Positions 25,047 to 34,454 of a stretch of 64,000 nucleotides of DNA are shown piece by piece; within the stretch, counting starts at the first letter, position 1; every line of letters begins with the position of its first letter. A program made the translations under genes and the position numbers. Source of the DNA: Snuella lapsa (GTDB lineage: Bacteria > Bacteroidota > Bacteroidia > Flavobacteriales > Flavobacteriaceae). The notes beneath the pieces are model-generated. The model did not search any database, was not told the origin of the DNA, and was given only the letters and a program-made list of their open reading frames with translations. The stretch is from assembly GCF_039539345.1 (NCBI RefSeq), contig NZ_BAABCY010000015.1:1-64000 (forward strand). Reading direction: 5' to 3'.

Positions 25047-26060
25047 TTATATCTTTAGTTCAGTAAACAGATCTGTTAGTCGTTTATCTGAAGGCCTTGG
25101 AGCATCGGCAGACACAATGTTACCATCGGGACCAATTAAAATAAATCGGGGAATCCCTTTTATCTTATAATCTTGTACAAACTTAGATCTCCAGTCATTA
25201 TCTGCTAACAATTGGGTACCTCCAAGTTCTTTATCGGCAATCATGGTTTTCCATTTTTCCCTATCAGCCTGTTTGTCTATGGAGATACTAACAAACTCAA
25301 TATTCTTACCATGGTATTTTTCCTCCACTTCTTTTAAAAATGGAATTTCTCTTTTGCAAGGCCCGCACCACGTTGCCCACACATCAACATAAAGGTATTT
25401 TCCTTTTAAATCATCAAACGATGTTGTTCCTCCTGCATTATTTTCATAATCGGAGAATTTAGGCGATGGCATACCTGCTGCCAATACCGTTTTTGTATAC
25501 TGCTTGTCTTCGTAATTTGTAACTACATATTTCTTAAGACCATCAATTTGTTTGCTTTGACCTGCTACAAACGTTGAATCCAAATTCTTTGTAGATTCCA
25601 ATAAAACTGTCATCGATTCAAAAACGGCATTCGTCTCTTTTTCAAAATCGGACTTTTCTAAATCGTACAGATCAAAATTATAAAGTACTTTTTCTTGTAA
25701 CAGAGCTTTTTGCGCCAGATAATTGTTGACGGCTTCTCCAATACCGGAATAAGTGATCGTTTCATCAAATTGTTTGGTATCTAATGTTAATTTAATGTCA
25801 AATCCATTTTCTAAAAATATGGTTGTAGATTCCTTACCATCAAATAAGTTATAGGTACCTTTTTCAATTTTTAAAGTATCTGAGAAAGTGCCATCGGCCT
25901 TAACATCTATTTTCTTTTGATACGTTCTGGAACGCACCAATAAGGAATCTGAATTTTTATCGGTTATAGTTCCTGATAAGGTTACATAATCTTTTGGCGC
26001 TTGTTCTTTACAAGCTACAAATGCCAAAGCTATTGCAGCAACATACAGTGTTTTTTTCAT
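25047..26060 (-). CDS. TlpA-like thiol-disulfide lipoprotein
   Basis: The N-terminus is a lipoprotein signal (AAIALAFVACKEQ, lipid Cys17). Residues about 22-110 form an N-terminal beta domain of the DUF4369 type. The C-terminal 140 residues are a thioredoxin fold with active site WATWCGPCKRE (about 232) and the cis-Pro in KGIPRFILIG. It should act in the periplasm or at the outer membrane, reducing protein disulfides. It lies 48 bases downstream of the dsbD gene in the same direction, so it probably takes electrons from DsbD. Confidence 0.85.
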   Translation of the reverse strand: MKKTLYVAAIALAFVACKEQAPKDYVTLSGTITDKNSDSLLVRSRTYQKKIDVKADGTFSDTLKIEKGTYNLFDGKESTTIFLENGFDIKLTLDTKQFDETITYSGIGEAVNNYLAQKALLQEKVLYNFDLYDLEKSDFEKETNAVFESMTVLLESTKNLDSTFVAGQSKQIDGLKKYVVTNYEDKQYTKTVLAAGMPSPKFSDYENNAGGTTSFDDLKGKYLYVDVWATWCGPCKREIPFLKEVEEKYHGKNIEFVSISIDKQADREKWKTMIADKELGGTQLLADNDWRSKFVQDYKIKGIPRFILIGPDGNIVSADAPRPSDKRLTDLFTELKI

Positions 26061-26108
26061 TAGTTTAAGTTTTATTGTTTTTATTGGTTAGCTGTTATTT
26101 GATTATTT

Positions 26109-28097
26109 TTATTTACTAAAGTTGCTTATACCCTTTTTTAACCAAGCATGGTAATCATCTGCGTTTGGGGTATAAGCCACAGGGTCTATTAAATTATTTT
26201 CTTCGTGATCCATAAGTACATAAAATGGCTGTGAATTTGCCTTATACCGAATCGTTTGTAACTCACTCCACTTCTGACCAATGTATTTTAGCTTTTTCCC
26301 TGGTTTTAATTGAGATTCCACAACTTCATCATCTTGAAGTTTACGTTTATCGTCTACATACAATGAAATTAAAACGACATCGTTCTTCAAAATATTCAAA
26401 ATACCCTCCTTGGGCCATACGTTCTGTTCCATTTTTCTACAGTTTACACATGCCCAGCCAGTAAAATCAATCATAACCGGCTTTCCTACTTTCTTAGCGT
26501 AAGCCAATCCTTTATCGTAATCATTAAACGCTAGTATATCATGGGGAGCCAATAAATGCGCTCCATCTGGTAGGTCACTGTGTGCATTTGCAGATCCCGA
26601 ACCACTTACTACTTTAGAATATCCAACCCCATAAGGAGACTCGCTATATTCTAATGGAGGTGGAAATGCACTAATTAAGTTTAGAGGAGCACCCCAAAGT
26701 CCCGGAATCATATAAATAGTGAATGCCAACACAAAAAGACCTAACCCTAAACGCCCTACAGAAATATGCGTTAACGGGGAATCGTGTGGTAGCTGTATCT
26801 TTCCGAAAAGATAAAATGCCAAGGCTCCAAATATAGCTATCCAAATGGCTATAAACACCTCCCGTTCCAGAATATGGGCTTGCAGAACCAAATCTGCTTG
26901 TGATAAAAACTTAAACGCTAAAGCCAGTTCTAAAAACCCTAAAACTACTTTCACTGTATTTAGCCATCCTCCTGATCTGGGTAGGGAATTCAACCACCCT
27001 GGGAAAGCTGCAAACAGTGCAAAGGGCAAGGCTATAGCCAATGAGAACCCCAACATGCCAATGATAGGAGCCAATCCTCCCTTGGAAGCAGCTTCTACTA
27101 ACAAGGTTCCTACAATAGGGCCTGTACAGGAGAAGGATACTATTGCCAATGCTAGAGCCATGAAGAAAATACCAATTAGGCCTCCTCTATCGGCTTGAGA
27201 GTCTACTTTGTTGGCCCAAGAATTGGGTAGCATAATCTCGAAAGCCCCTAAAAAGGACACTGCAAAAATTACCAATAGTAAAAAGAAGATGATATTAAAC
27301 CATACATTGGTCGCTAACGCATTTAACGCATCTGCTCCAAAAATGGCCGTAACAGCAGTACCCAATAACACATAAATAACAATGATGCAGATACCGTAAA
27401 TAATGGCATTTTTAATACCTGCTGCCTTTGTTTTGCTTTGCTTGGTAAAGAAACTAACTGTCATTGGAATCATTGGGAACACGCAAGGTGTTAACAAGGC
27501 TGCGAACCCCGATAAAAATGCTATGAAAAATATGGCCCATAATCCTTTTTTAGATTCTTTTCCTGATGCTGATTTAACCTCAGCACCAACCGATGATTCT
27601 GCTACACTAGCTTTTGCTTTACCTGAAAGCTCAAACACTAAATCTACTTCCGTTGGAGGCGAACAACGTTCATCGTCGCAAATCATAAATTCAACAATTG
27701 CGTCTAATGTTGTTTTATCTCCTAAAATTTCTACCTGTTGCTTAAATACGGCTTTGTTTTCAAAATACTTAATTTCCATTTCAAAAACAGGATCATTCAC
27801 CGTATGACCTTCCTCTTCTGTAGTGTTGCCTATTATTTTAAAAGCTCCATTGGCGTCATCATAGATAAAACTAGTTGGTATGGGACCACCGTCTGGCACC
27901 GCTTGAGAGTATAAATGAAACCCAGATGGAATAACAGCTGTTGTTATTAAATTATATTCGGTATCAGACAGTTTTTCTACAGAGGTCTTCCATTTCACTT
28001 CTGGAATCATCTGTGAGAAACTAAAAAAGCTAATTAGAAGTAGTAGTGAAGTAAGGAATCTTTTCATTGCTATCTTGGTTGTTAAAAATAGTTTCAA
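26109..28097 (-). CDS. dsbD: Thiol:disulfide interchange protein DsbD
   Basis: This inner-membrane protein carries electrons from cytoplasmic thioredoxin to the periplasm. After a signal peptide there is an N-terminal DsbD-alpha domain with the redox pair CDDERCSPP (about 138-146). About eight membrane helices follow with the CcdA-type cysteines in LLTPCVFPMIP and SFSCTGP. The C-terminal thioredoxin-like domain has the active site WACVNCRK (about 548). The protein begins MKLFLTTKIAMKRFLTSLLL; Met11 (28067) gives a cleaner signal peptide and may be the true start. It follows the 149-aa alpha-domain paralogue with no gap. The thioredoxin reductase at 22457 is consistent with the same electron flow. 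Confidence 0.9.
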   Translation of the reverse strand: MKLFLTTKIAMKRFLTSLLLLISFFSFSQMIPEVKWKTSVEKLSDTEYNLITTAVIPSGFHLYSQAVPDGGPIPTSFIYDDANGAFKIIGNTTEEEGHTVNDPVFEMEIKYFENKAVFKQQVEILGDKTTLDAIVEFMICDDERCSPPTEVDLVFELSGKAKASVAESSVGAEVKSASGKESKKGLWAIFFIAFLSGFAALLTPCVFPMIPMTVSFFTKQSKTKAAGIKNAIIYGICIIVIYVLLGTAVTAIFGADALNALATNVWFNIIFFLLLVIFAVSFLGAFEIMLPNSWANKVDSQADRGGLIGIFFMALALAIVSFSCTGPIVGTLLVEAASKGGLAPIIGMLGFSLAIALPFALFAAFPGWLNSLPRSGGWLNTVKVVLGFLELALAFKFLSQADLVLQAHILEREVFIAIWIAIFGALAFYLFGKIQLPHDSPLTHISVGRLGLGLFVLAFTIYMIPGLWGAPLNLISAFPPPLEYSESPYGVGYSKVVSGSGSANAHSDLPDGAHLLAPHDILAFNDYDKGLAYAKKVGKPVMIDFTGWACVNCRKMEQNVWPKEGILNILKNDVVLISLYVDDKRKLQDDEVVESQLKPGKKLKYIGQKWSELQTIRYKANSQPFYVLMDHEENNLIDPVAYTPNADDYHAWLKKGISNFSK

Positions 28098-28547
28098 TTA
28101 TTGTACGACTTTAAACTCTAAATCGACTTCATTTGGAGGCAAACACTGGGTATCGTTACACACCATAAATTCTACGGTTGCTTTTACATCAAAATCTTCT
28201 TTAGATTTTAATTTAATACGCTGTTTAAAATCTGCTTTATGTCCAAAATATTTAATGCGCATCCCAAAAACAGGATCGTCTATTACATGTCCCTTGCCTT
28301 CACTTGTGTTGCCCTTTTTTAGGTAATTGCCATTACCTTCAAAAACAAATTTTGTTGGAACGGGACCATCGTCAGGCACAGACTGTGAATATAAATGCCA
28401 CTCTCCTTCGATGGTTGCTGTTGCTACTAATTCGTATTCTGTATCAGAAATCTTAACGGTTTTGGTCGTCCACTTTACTGGATTGTGGATTTGCGCCATA
28501 GCATTCATACTTATGCTTAAAATCAGTAATACAATTATTTTTTTCAT
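28098..28547 (-). CDS. Secreted stand-alone DsbD alpha-domain protein
   Basis: A 149-residue protein with signal peptide (KIIVLLILSISMNAMAQ) and a single domain equivalent to the N-terminal domain of DsbD, ending at the redox pair CNDTQCLPP (about 133-141). It is about 35-40 percent alike by eye to the start of the DsbD encoded directly downstream, so the pair arose by duplication. It probably shuttles electrons from DsbD to a periplasmic partner. It has an unusual leader of about 100 bases that resembles the leader of the nitrate-binding protein gene at 51008. Confidence 0.8.
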   Translation of the reverse strand: MKKIIVLLILSISMNAMAQIHNPVKWTTKTVKISDTEYELVATATIEGEWHLYSQSVPDDGPVPTKFVFEGNGNYLKKGNTSEGKGHVIDDPVFGMRIKYFGHKADFKQRIKLKSKEDFDVKATVEFMVCNDTQCLPPNEVDLEFKVVQ

Positions 28548-28652
28548 CTGTTAATATTTATTGTTTTTAGTGGTCATATGCGATGCCCAATTATCATATG
28601 GATTAGGTTTGCAACCTTTTGCTAATGTGCATTTCATGCAGTTGTAATTATT
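28548..28652 (-). promoter_or_regulatory. Structured 5' leader shared with the nrtA leader (copy A)
   Basis: The plus-strand sequence running outward from the start codon reads CTGTTAATATTTATTG, TTTTTAGTGGTCATATG, ATGCCC, TATCAT, GGTTTGCAACC, GCTAATGTGCATTTCAT in order, the same order and spacing as at 51008-51100. It folds with ATGCAC pairing GGGCAT, ATTAG with CTAAT and GGTT with AACC around GCA. It sits immediately upstream of the DsbD-alpha gene. It may be a cis-regulatory RNA or a composite operator. No known riboswitch class was recognised. Confidence 0.45.
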
Positions 28653-28756
28653 ATTTTTTTAAGATATCATGTAACACCTATACCCCATTCAGGTAATTAA
28701 ATTTTAGCTAAGGGTATTACATTTCTCCAATTTATTTAGGTCTCATTTAGTTTTTT

Positions 28757-28787
28757 AAGAGGGGGAGGATGTTACCTGCCCCCTCTT
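28757..28787 (-). terminator. Terminator of the M16 protease gene
   Basis: AAGAGGGGG (28757-28765) pairs perfectly with CCCCCTCTT (28779-28787), and AGG/CCT extends the inner stem across one bulged G. A T-rich run (TTTTTT at 28751-28756) borders it. It lies 81 bases downstream of the protease stop. Confidence 0.8.
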
Positions 28788-28867
28788 TAAGCTTCTTCAC
28801 TTATTTTGAGTGACTAATTCAAATATATCGGTTTATTAAAAAAGTTTAGTGAATGAAGCGTATTAAT

Positions 28868-31675
28868 TTATTCTTTAGGTTTAATTATGATCTCGTAAGA
28901 TTTTGCATTATCCAGTACTTTCGTAGTAAATGCCTGCAATTGTTCTGCTGTTATACTCTTTACAATGTTTTCAAAATTCTCTGGATCATTCATATTGTAT
29001 CCTTCTCGGTAGAATGCAGTTAACAAGTTCATGTCATAGCTATTAAAACCTTCTTGCTGCTTTCTTTCTTTTAAATAATTGGTAGTTGTTTTATCCAAAT
29101 CCTCTTGGTTAATAGCTCCTTGAGCAATTTTTTTCAGTTCATTATGGGCTATTTCCGTAAGTTTTTCTACCTTATCGGGATTACAATCAAAACCTATTCC
29201 AACTCCCACCTCTTCTTTAGGACGCTTAGATACCCATGCACTAGCACCAGCTCCATAGGTACCTCCCTCTTCTTCCCTTAAGGTTTCTGTATATCGTAAT
29301 TTTAGAATGTCGCCTAAAGCTCTAGCCAACATAACATTTTTTAAATTGTAATCAATCGTATTTTTGTAAGCAATTTTCACAGAACTCTTTGGATCTTCCA
29401 TTGTTAAATACACATCTTTGTCGATTGTATTGCTAACCCAATTTACCGAATTATCCTGCCATTCCTCAACAATCTTGTTTGTAGGTATACTTGCTATATA
29501 TTGCTCCAACAAAGGTTTTAATTGGGCTTCCTGAACATCGCCTACAATAAAAAATTCGAAATCGGCTGCATTGTTAAAGCGTTGCCCATAGATTGTTTTT
29601 ATCTTATCGAAGTTTATTTCGCTTGCATATTCTTTAGTAAACAACCTATGCTTTGGGTTATTATCTCCATACAATGTTACAGTAACACTGTCTGCTATTT
29701 TTGAATTGATATCTTTCGACTTTCTGATGATATAATTATCTACCTGACCTTGGAACACTTTAAAAGCGTCTTCGTCAAATCGTGGTTTTACAAATCGTAG
29801 ATAAACCATCTGTAGCATCGTTTCTACATCCTTCGTCACCGATGAGCCATTAACACTCTCACTTAAATTGGAAATACCCACACTTGTTGAAGCTGATTTT
29901 CCTGCCAATACTTTACTTAAATCGACAGCCGAATAGTCTCCAAGTCCTGATTTTTGTGCAATAGTTGTTGTGTATTCTGCTGATGGCAAATCCTCGTCTT
30001 CAACTAAAGAAAGACCTCCATAGCTTACAGCTCTTAATTTAACATCATTTTTATTTTTATCTGCAAACTTGTAATGTACTGTGATACCATTACTCAATTT
30101 ATAAGTGGTTGAACCGATCGCTTCATTTTTATCTTCGGACACTATGTTACCAGCTGTTATGTTTACGCCAGAAATTAAGGTCTTACCGGCAAAACCATCG
30201 GTATATGGTTCGAGGGTTGCATCATTCTCTACATCTTGGATGATACGGGCGGCATCTTCCTCAGTTAAGTTGCTCCTGCCTTCTACCCCTATAACGGTAA
30301 CGAATCTATTTTTTTTAGTGTATAACTCTTTTATTCTTTTATGAACTTCATCTTCACTTAATGTTTCGAATAAGGACTTAACAATAGCGTACTCGTCTTC
30401 TATGCCTATCATAGCATCGTTATCTAGATAGTTACGTTGCATCGTTTGCACTATGGCTCCATGACTGCGATCGTCTTCCTTAGATATTTGATTTTCGTAA
30501 TAGTTCTTGAACTGTACTACGGTACGATCGATCTCTTCTTTTGTGAAACCAAACTTCACTGCACGGTTAACTTCTTCTAGCGCCGCTTTAAAGGCCTCAT
30601 GCTGGTTATTTGGCTTAGGTGAAATGGTTACGCTAAACGTGTTCGCTGTTCTTGAATGTTTGCCATAATTAATCCAAGTTCCCAAAAAGGGAGCATCTGG
30701 TTTTTGTGTAACTTCTTTAATACGATCTGAAAACATACTCGTTATCATGCTATTTAACAAGGATTCTTTTAAATCGGCAACTGTTTCATCCTCCAAGGAT
30801 CTTGGGTGTCTAATATTAAAACTTACCTGAGAGGTAGTCACTTCCTCATCCATCGCCATAGTATATAACATTTCATCATTATCCGGTATGTTTACGACAA
30901 TACGTTCTTTTGGGTTTTCGACAGCTGGAATGTCCGAAAACAAGTCTTTAATCTTTTGCTCAATAGCTTCCACATCTATATCTCCCACAATAGCGATGGC
31001 CTGTAAATCGGTACGGTACCAATCATGATAAAAATCCCGTAAAGCTTTATACTCAAAATTTTCGACGACATCCATTAAACCGATGGGCATCCTATTTGCA
31101 TATATGGTGTTATTAAAAAGAACAGGCAATTGCTTTTTAAATATCCTCATGCGTCCAGACTGGCGTGTACGCCACTCTTCTTTAATAACGCCACGCTCTG
31201 CATCAATCTCTTCATCGGTTAGCAATAAATAGTGAGACCAATCGTGCAATACCAATAAGCAAGTATCTATCAATGCTTCGGTAGTGGGAATATTGTTCAT
31301 GTTATACACCGTTTCGTCAAATGATGTATACGCGTTAATGTCTTTTCCAAATACGGCTCCGTGTTTTTGAAGGGTATTTAAAATGCCTTTACCTTCAAAA
31401 TTTTCGGTTCCATTAAATGCCATATGCTCTAAGAAATGTGCCAATCCTTGCTGTTCATCGTTTTCGAGTACAGATCCCACATTTTGAATGATATAATAAC
31501 TAGCCGCATCTTTTACTACGTCTGTATTTTGAATATAATAAGTCATCCCATTGGGCAAAACTCCTTTTTTAATTTTTGTGTCTGCAGGCAATTTGTCCTT
31601 GAGGTTAGCGGTTTGCGACAAACCATTATATAAACCCAATACTAAAAATGCTAATACGGCAACTGTTTTTTTCAT
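28868..31675 (-). CDS. Secreted M16 (insulinase-like) zinc peptidase
   Basis: A 935-residue protein with signal peptide (TVAVLAFLVLGLYNGLSQ) and two M16 modules. The first has the inverted zinc motif HFLEHMAFNGTENF (about 81-94) and the downstream Glu expected in the active-site helix. The second, catalytically inactive half follows from about 490, with RYTETLREEEGGTYGAGASA near 795. M16 peptidases of this type act in the periplasm or at the surface on short peptides and lipoproteins. It is transcribed alone, ending at the GC-rich hairpin at 28757. Confidence 0.9.
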   Translation of the reverse strand: MKKTVAVLAFLVLGLYNGLSQTANLKDKLPADTKIKKGVLPNGMTYYIQNTDVVKDAASYYIIQNVGSVLENDEQQGLAHFLEHMAFNGTENFEGKGILNTLQKHGAVFGKDINAYTSFDETVYNMNNIPTTEALIDTCLLVLHDWSHYLLLTDEEIDAERGVIKEEWRTRQSGRMRIFKKQLPVLFNNTIYANRMPIGLMDVVENFEYKALRDFYHDWYRTDLQAIAIVGDIDVEAIEQKIKDLFSDIPAVENPKERIVVNIPDNDEMLYTMAMDEEVTTSQVSFNIRHPRSLEDETVADLKESLLNSMITSMFSDRIKEVTQKPDAPFLGTWINYGKHSRTANTFSVTISPKPNNQHEAFKAALEEVNRAVKFGFTKEEIDRTVVQFKNYYENQISKEDDRSHGAIVQTMQRNYLDNDAMIGIEDEYAIVKSLFETLSEDEVHKRIKELYTKKNRFVTVIGVEGRSNLTEEDAARIIQDVENDATLEPYTDGFAGKTLISGVNITAGNIVSEDKNEAIGSTTYKLSNGITVHYKFADKNKNDVKLRAVSYGGLSLVEDEDLPSAEYTTTIAQKSGLGDYSAVDLSKVLAGKSASTSVGISNLSESVNGSSVTKDVETMLQMVYLRFVKPRFDEDAFKVFQGQVDNYIIRKSKDINSKIADSVTVTLYGDNNPKHRLFTKEYASEINFDKIKTIYGQRFNNAADFEFFIVGDVQEAQLKPLLEQYIASIPTNKIVEEWQDNSVNWVSNTIDKDVYLTMEDPKSSVKIAYKNTIDYNLKNVMLARALGDILKLRYTETLREEEGGTYGAGASAWVSKRPKEEVGVGIGFDCNPDKVEKLTEIAHNELKKIAQGAINQEDLDKTTTNYLKERKQQEGFNSYDMNLLTAFYREGYNMNDPENFENIVKSITAEQLQAFTTKVLDNAKSYEIIIKPKE

Positions 31676-32100
31676 TTTTAAATTTTTAATACGTTTAGTT
31701 TCTTTTTTAATAAAACTTGATTACTTCTAAAAAGGGTGGTTTTAATTACGTTAATACTATGTTAATTTATCTTTTACATATTTTTGCTCCATTTTTAACA
31801 CTACTATGGGAGCTTTTTATAACTATACTTCAAAACTAGTAGAAACCCCTACCCTAAATTTAATTTTTAAGATAATTTTATGAAATTAGAAATACGCCAA
31901 TTCCCAATAAGACATAACCTTACAAGCGCTTTGACGAATACAACAAAACACCTTTCTAGGTGTAAAGTTATTTAATACCATAGAGGTGGTTATAGGGAAT
32001 ATTCCTTAATTTTAGACTTCTTTATCCTCTTATGTCTCAAGTAATAAAACAAGAAAAGGGACTTTTAAAGTCCCTTAAATATATCATTTACTTCTTATCC
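31676..32100. other. 425-base intergenic region
   Basis: AT-rich DNA upstream of the M16 peptidase gene. A 6-bp hairpin ACACCT-TTCT-AGGTGT (31948-31963) and the strong terminator at 32056 are the only structures seen. No ORF was found. Confidence 0.45.
32056..32076 (-). terminator. Terminator of the 95-aa membrane protein gene
   Basis: AAGGGACTTT (32056-32065) and AAAGTCCCTT (32067-32076) form a perfect 10-bp inverted repeat with a single-base centre. It lies 25 bases after the stop codon of the minus-strand gene ending at 32101 and is bordered by AT-rich sequence. Confidence 0.75.
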
Positions 32101-32388
32101 CTATTTGGTCTCTCGACTGGCCTTTATCTTTTTAAGTACGATTCTACCTAAAATAAAAACAGTTACAAGTACAACTCCTAACAAAACATAGGTTAATACA
32201 GGTGTATCTTCCTTTTGTTTTAACGGTGTGGAAGGCACCAATTTTATCATAGACATAGCCTCTTTAGGAATGATAGCCCCCTCTTCGCTATTAATTTTGG
32301 CTGCTGGCAAAATTTTGGCGGCTTTTATAGTTTTGGCTGTATCTTGCACAACTATTGAATCTTGTATGTTTCCTAAAAAAACTTTCAT
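32101..32388 (-). CDS. Small single-span membrane protein, 95 aa
   Basis: One membrane helix lies near the C-terminus (YVLLGVVLVTVFILGRIVL, about 66-84), followed by a short basic tail (KKIKASRETK). The N-terminal 60 residues are Ala/Lys/Ile-rich and lack cysteines. This is a tail-anchored layout with the basic end in the cytoplasm. It shares direction with the SRPBCC gene 90 bases upstream. Function is unknown. Confidence 0.5.
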   Translation of the reverse strand: MKVFLGNIQDSIVVQDTAKTIKAAKILPAAKINSEEGAIIPKEAMSMIKLVPSTPLKQKEDTPVLTYVLLGVVLVTVFILGRIVLKKIKASRETK

Positions 32389-32478
32389 TGTGTTAATGTA
32401 CTTTATTACAAAAGTAATTTTTTAAAACGATAATACCTCTGCAAAACTCGAATAGAAATATTAAAGATTGTTAAAATT

Positions 32479-32988
32479 TTAGTTTTCGAAATAATTTTTT
32501 AATCCTTCTAAAATGATTTTAAATTCGTTCGACACCTCCTTTTTAACCAATTTACCCTTAACACCATTATTAAGTCCATAATAAGCTTTAAGCGTTACTT
32601 TACTTCTATTGGGTCCATCATCTTGAATCTCAAAATAATAAAAATATCTAGAAAACCTATTGTCTGGGTTTATTACTTTTATGCCCAATTTATTCATTTT
32701 AGGAGCTATTATTGCCAACTCTTCTAAACGTTTGTTTCCGCTTTTAAAAACCACTTCCCGCTTTGGATTGCTAGCCTCCAATACAATTTTACTGGTTAGA
32801 ACTAAATCACTTGCATATTCATTGGCATTGTTAAATGCTTTTAAATAATCGTAAACAGCATGAACCGGTGCCTTTATTTTTATTTGTTTGGTTACATTAG
32901 GAGGAATTTGTCTCGCAGGTGTCATTTGCGCATTCCCCGCTACAACTGTCAGCATTAAGACTGCAATTAGAATATAGGTTTTTGTCAT
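32479..32988 (-). CDS. Secreted SRPBCC-domain protein
   Basis: A signal peptide (TYILIAVLMLTVVAGNAQ) precedes a START/SRPBCC-like domain (about 35-165) with the typical opening IKIKAPVHAVYDYLKAFNNA. The family binds hydrophobic ligands in a deep cavity, often as polyketide cyclases or lipid carriers. Here the ligand is unknown. The protein is exported to the periplasm. It begins 19 bases downstream of the hairpin that ends the secreted thioredoxin gene. Confidence 0.65.
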   Translation of the reverse strand: MTKTYILIAVLMLTVVAGNAQMTPARQIPPNVTKQIKIKAPVHAVYDYLKAFNNANEYASDLVLTSKIVLEASNPKREVVFKSGNKRLEELAIIAPKMNKLGIKVINPDNRFSRYFYYFEIQDDGPNRSKVTLKAYYGLNNGVKGKLVKKEVSNEFKIILEGLKNYFEN

Positions 32989-33006
32989 TATATGATATAT
33001 TAAAAT

Positions 33007-33060
33007 AAGAGACCAAAAGCCCTGAGATTAAAGTTTAAATATCATCCGCCTTGGTCTCTT
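33007..33060 (-). terminator. Long-loop hairpin after the secreted thioredoxin gene
   Basis: AAGAGACCAA (33007-33016) and TTGGTCTCTT (33051-33060) are perfect 10-bp inverted repeats around a 34-base loop, 13 bases past the stop codon at 33074, followed by TATTTTAATAT on the transcript. The loop is long, so it could also be an operator or processing signal. Confidence 0.55.
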
Positions 33061-33073
33061 TCTACTTATTAGC

Positions 33074-34315
33074 TTAGTTTGTTTTTTTTGGGGTCATCCC
33101 AGTCATTTTCATCATAGGAACTGTATGGATTTTAGTTCCTGCCTTTTCGGCTTCTTTATCTGCTTTTTTAGCAGCAAGGGCTGCCAATTCGGCTTCGGTT
33201 TTATTTCCTAATTTACCAAGCACTTTACTTTTAGCCTCTAAAATGGCTACCTTATGCTCTACTCTTGTTTCTTTGGCTTCAGCTATTTTTAGCCACAGTA
33301 GTGCTTTTGCCCATGCGCGATCACTTTTGTACGTATCCATTACATTATTGGCATATTGAACAATTCTGTTAGAGCCTTCGGCAAGATTAAAGTTTACTAT
33401 ATATTCCAATGTACTTAGGTACTGTTCTTTATCTTCTAATCTTTTATACTTATTAGCCAAGAGTTTACCTAGTAAGACAGGAGCTTTATCGTAGTTTGAT
33501 TGTTGTAAAAAAGTAATTAAACTGGTTTCTTTTTCTGTTTCAAAAGGTTTGTCCCCATACCAAAACGACCATGATTCTATTTGCTTGTCTATGGTCTTAT
33601 AGAATTTAGCAGCTACCTCTTCATCACCAATAACTTTGGCTAATTTATCTTGATTATTAACTAAGAACTGAAATCCTTTTGATGTTGGGTCTTTCATAAA
33701 ATACTTTACAACGTTCCAGTTTTCCTCTTTCAACAAGTCGTCATTAGACAATGACGCTAAATAATCATTGGCAACCTTAGTTTCCAATTCTTTATGATAG
33801 CCAAGTCTTAACGACACTAGATAATCATACATAAATGCCCCATCTCTATCTCCAGCATCGTAGCGCTTTTGTAGATTTTTGGCCATTTTATTTTCATCTA
33901 AAGCCATTTTAGAATAGTTCATAAATTCGTCCACGCCAAAGGCTCCTACCACACGGTGCACAATTTCTCCATCAGCATTAAAGTACAGCAAAGTTGGAAA
34001 AGCTTTTACCTCCCAGTCTAGTTTTAACTGGTTCCCTTCTCCTTTTTCCATATCCATTTTTACATTGATAAAGCTTTCGTTGAAAAAATCGGCTACTGCT
34101 TTATTTGTAAAAACATCTCTGTCCATAATTTTACATGGGCCACACCAGGTAGTATAAGCATCTACAAAAATGGGCTTGTTCTGTTTTTTGGCCATTTTTA
34201 ATACTTTTTTCCATTTTGGTTGCTTTAAAAAGGCTATGTGATGTTCCTGGGCATTTACTGAAATACTTAAAATTAAGGCAAATGCCAGCACTATTGTTCT
34301 TGATACAATTTTCAT
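33074..34315 (-). CDS. Secreted thioredoxin-domain protein, 413 aa
   Basis: After a signal peptide (TIVLAFALILSISVNAQ) comes a thioredoxin domain with active site TTWCGPCKIMDRDVF (about 57-65) and cis-Pro in VKAFPTLLYFN. The C-terminal 260 residues are helical repeats without known family, ending in a Lys/Ala-rich tail (AALAAKKADKEAEKAGTK). Such proteins act as periplasmic disulfide reductases or holdases. It is one of five thioredoxin-fold genes in this window. It lies downstream of susD in the same direction, 140 bases away. Confidence 0.8.
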   Translation of the reverse strand: MKIVSRTIVLAFALILSISVNAQEHHIAFLKQPKWKKVLKMAKKQNKPIFVDAYTTWCGPCKIMDRDVFTNKAVADFFNESFINVKMDMEKGEGNQLKLDWEVKAFPTLLYFNADGEIVHRVVGAFGVDEFMNYSKMALDENKMAKNLQKRYDAGDRDGAFMYDYLVSLRLGYHKELETKVANDYLASLSNDDLLKEENWNVVKYFMKDPTSKGFQFLVNNQDKLAKVIGDEEVAAKFYKTIDKQIESWSFWYGDKPFETEKETSLITFLQQSNYDKAPVLLGKLLANKYKRLEDKEQYLSTLEYIVNFNLAEGSNRIVQYANNVMDTYKSDRAWAKALLWLKIAEAKETRVEHKVAILEAKSKVLGKLGNKTEAELAALAAKKADKEAEKAGTKIHTVPMMKMTGMTPKKTN

Positions 34316-34454
34316 GTGATATTTTTATTTTTTAAAATGGTTAAATGAAACTGCAGATATCCAAAATAATCATTACGCTATTGTGCATAAAGATCTCTTT
34401 AAACATTCCGTTTCTAATTATTTAATTTGTTTTAAATGTTCCTTTTTAATTAAT

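Noticed and set aside
26845..27198. 117-codon frame antisense to dsbD
   Set aside because: Shadow of a hydrophobic coding strand; Pro/Ala/Lys-rich composition without any family.
34316..34454. Third copy of the shared nrtA/DsbD leader
   Set aside because: It has TTTTAAAATGGTTAAATG and GCTATTGTGCAT, but the GGGCAT arm and the order are not preserved, so similarity is too weak.
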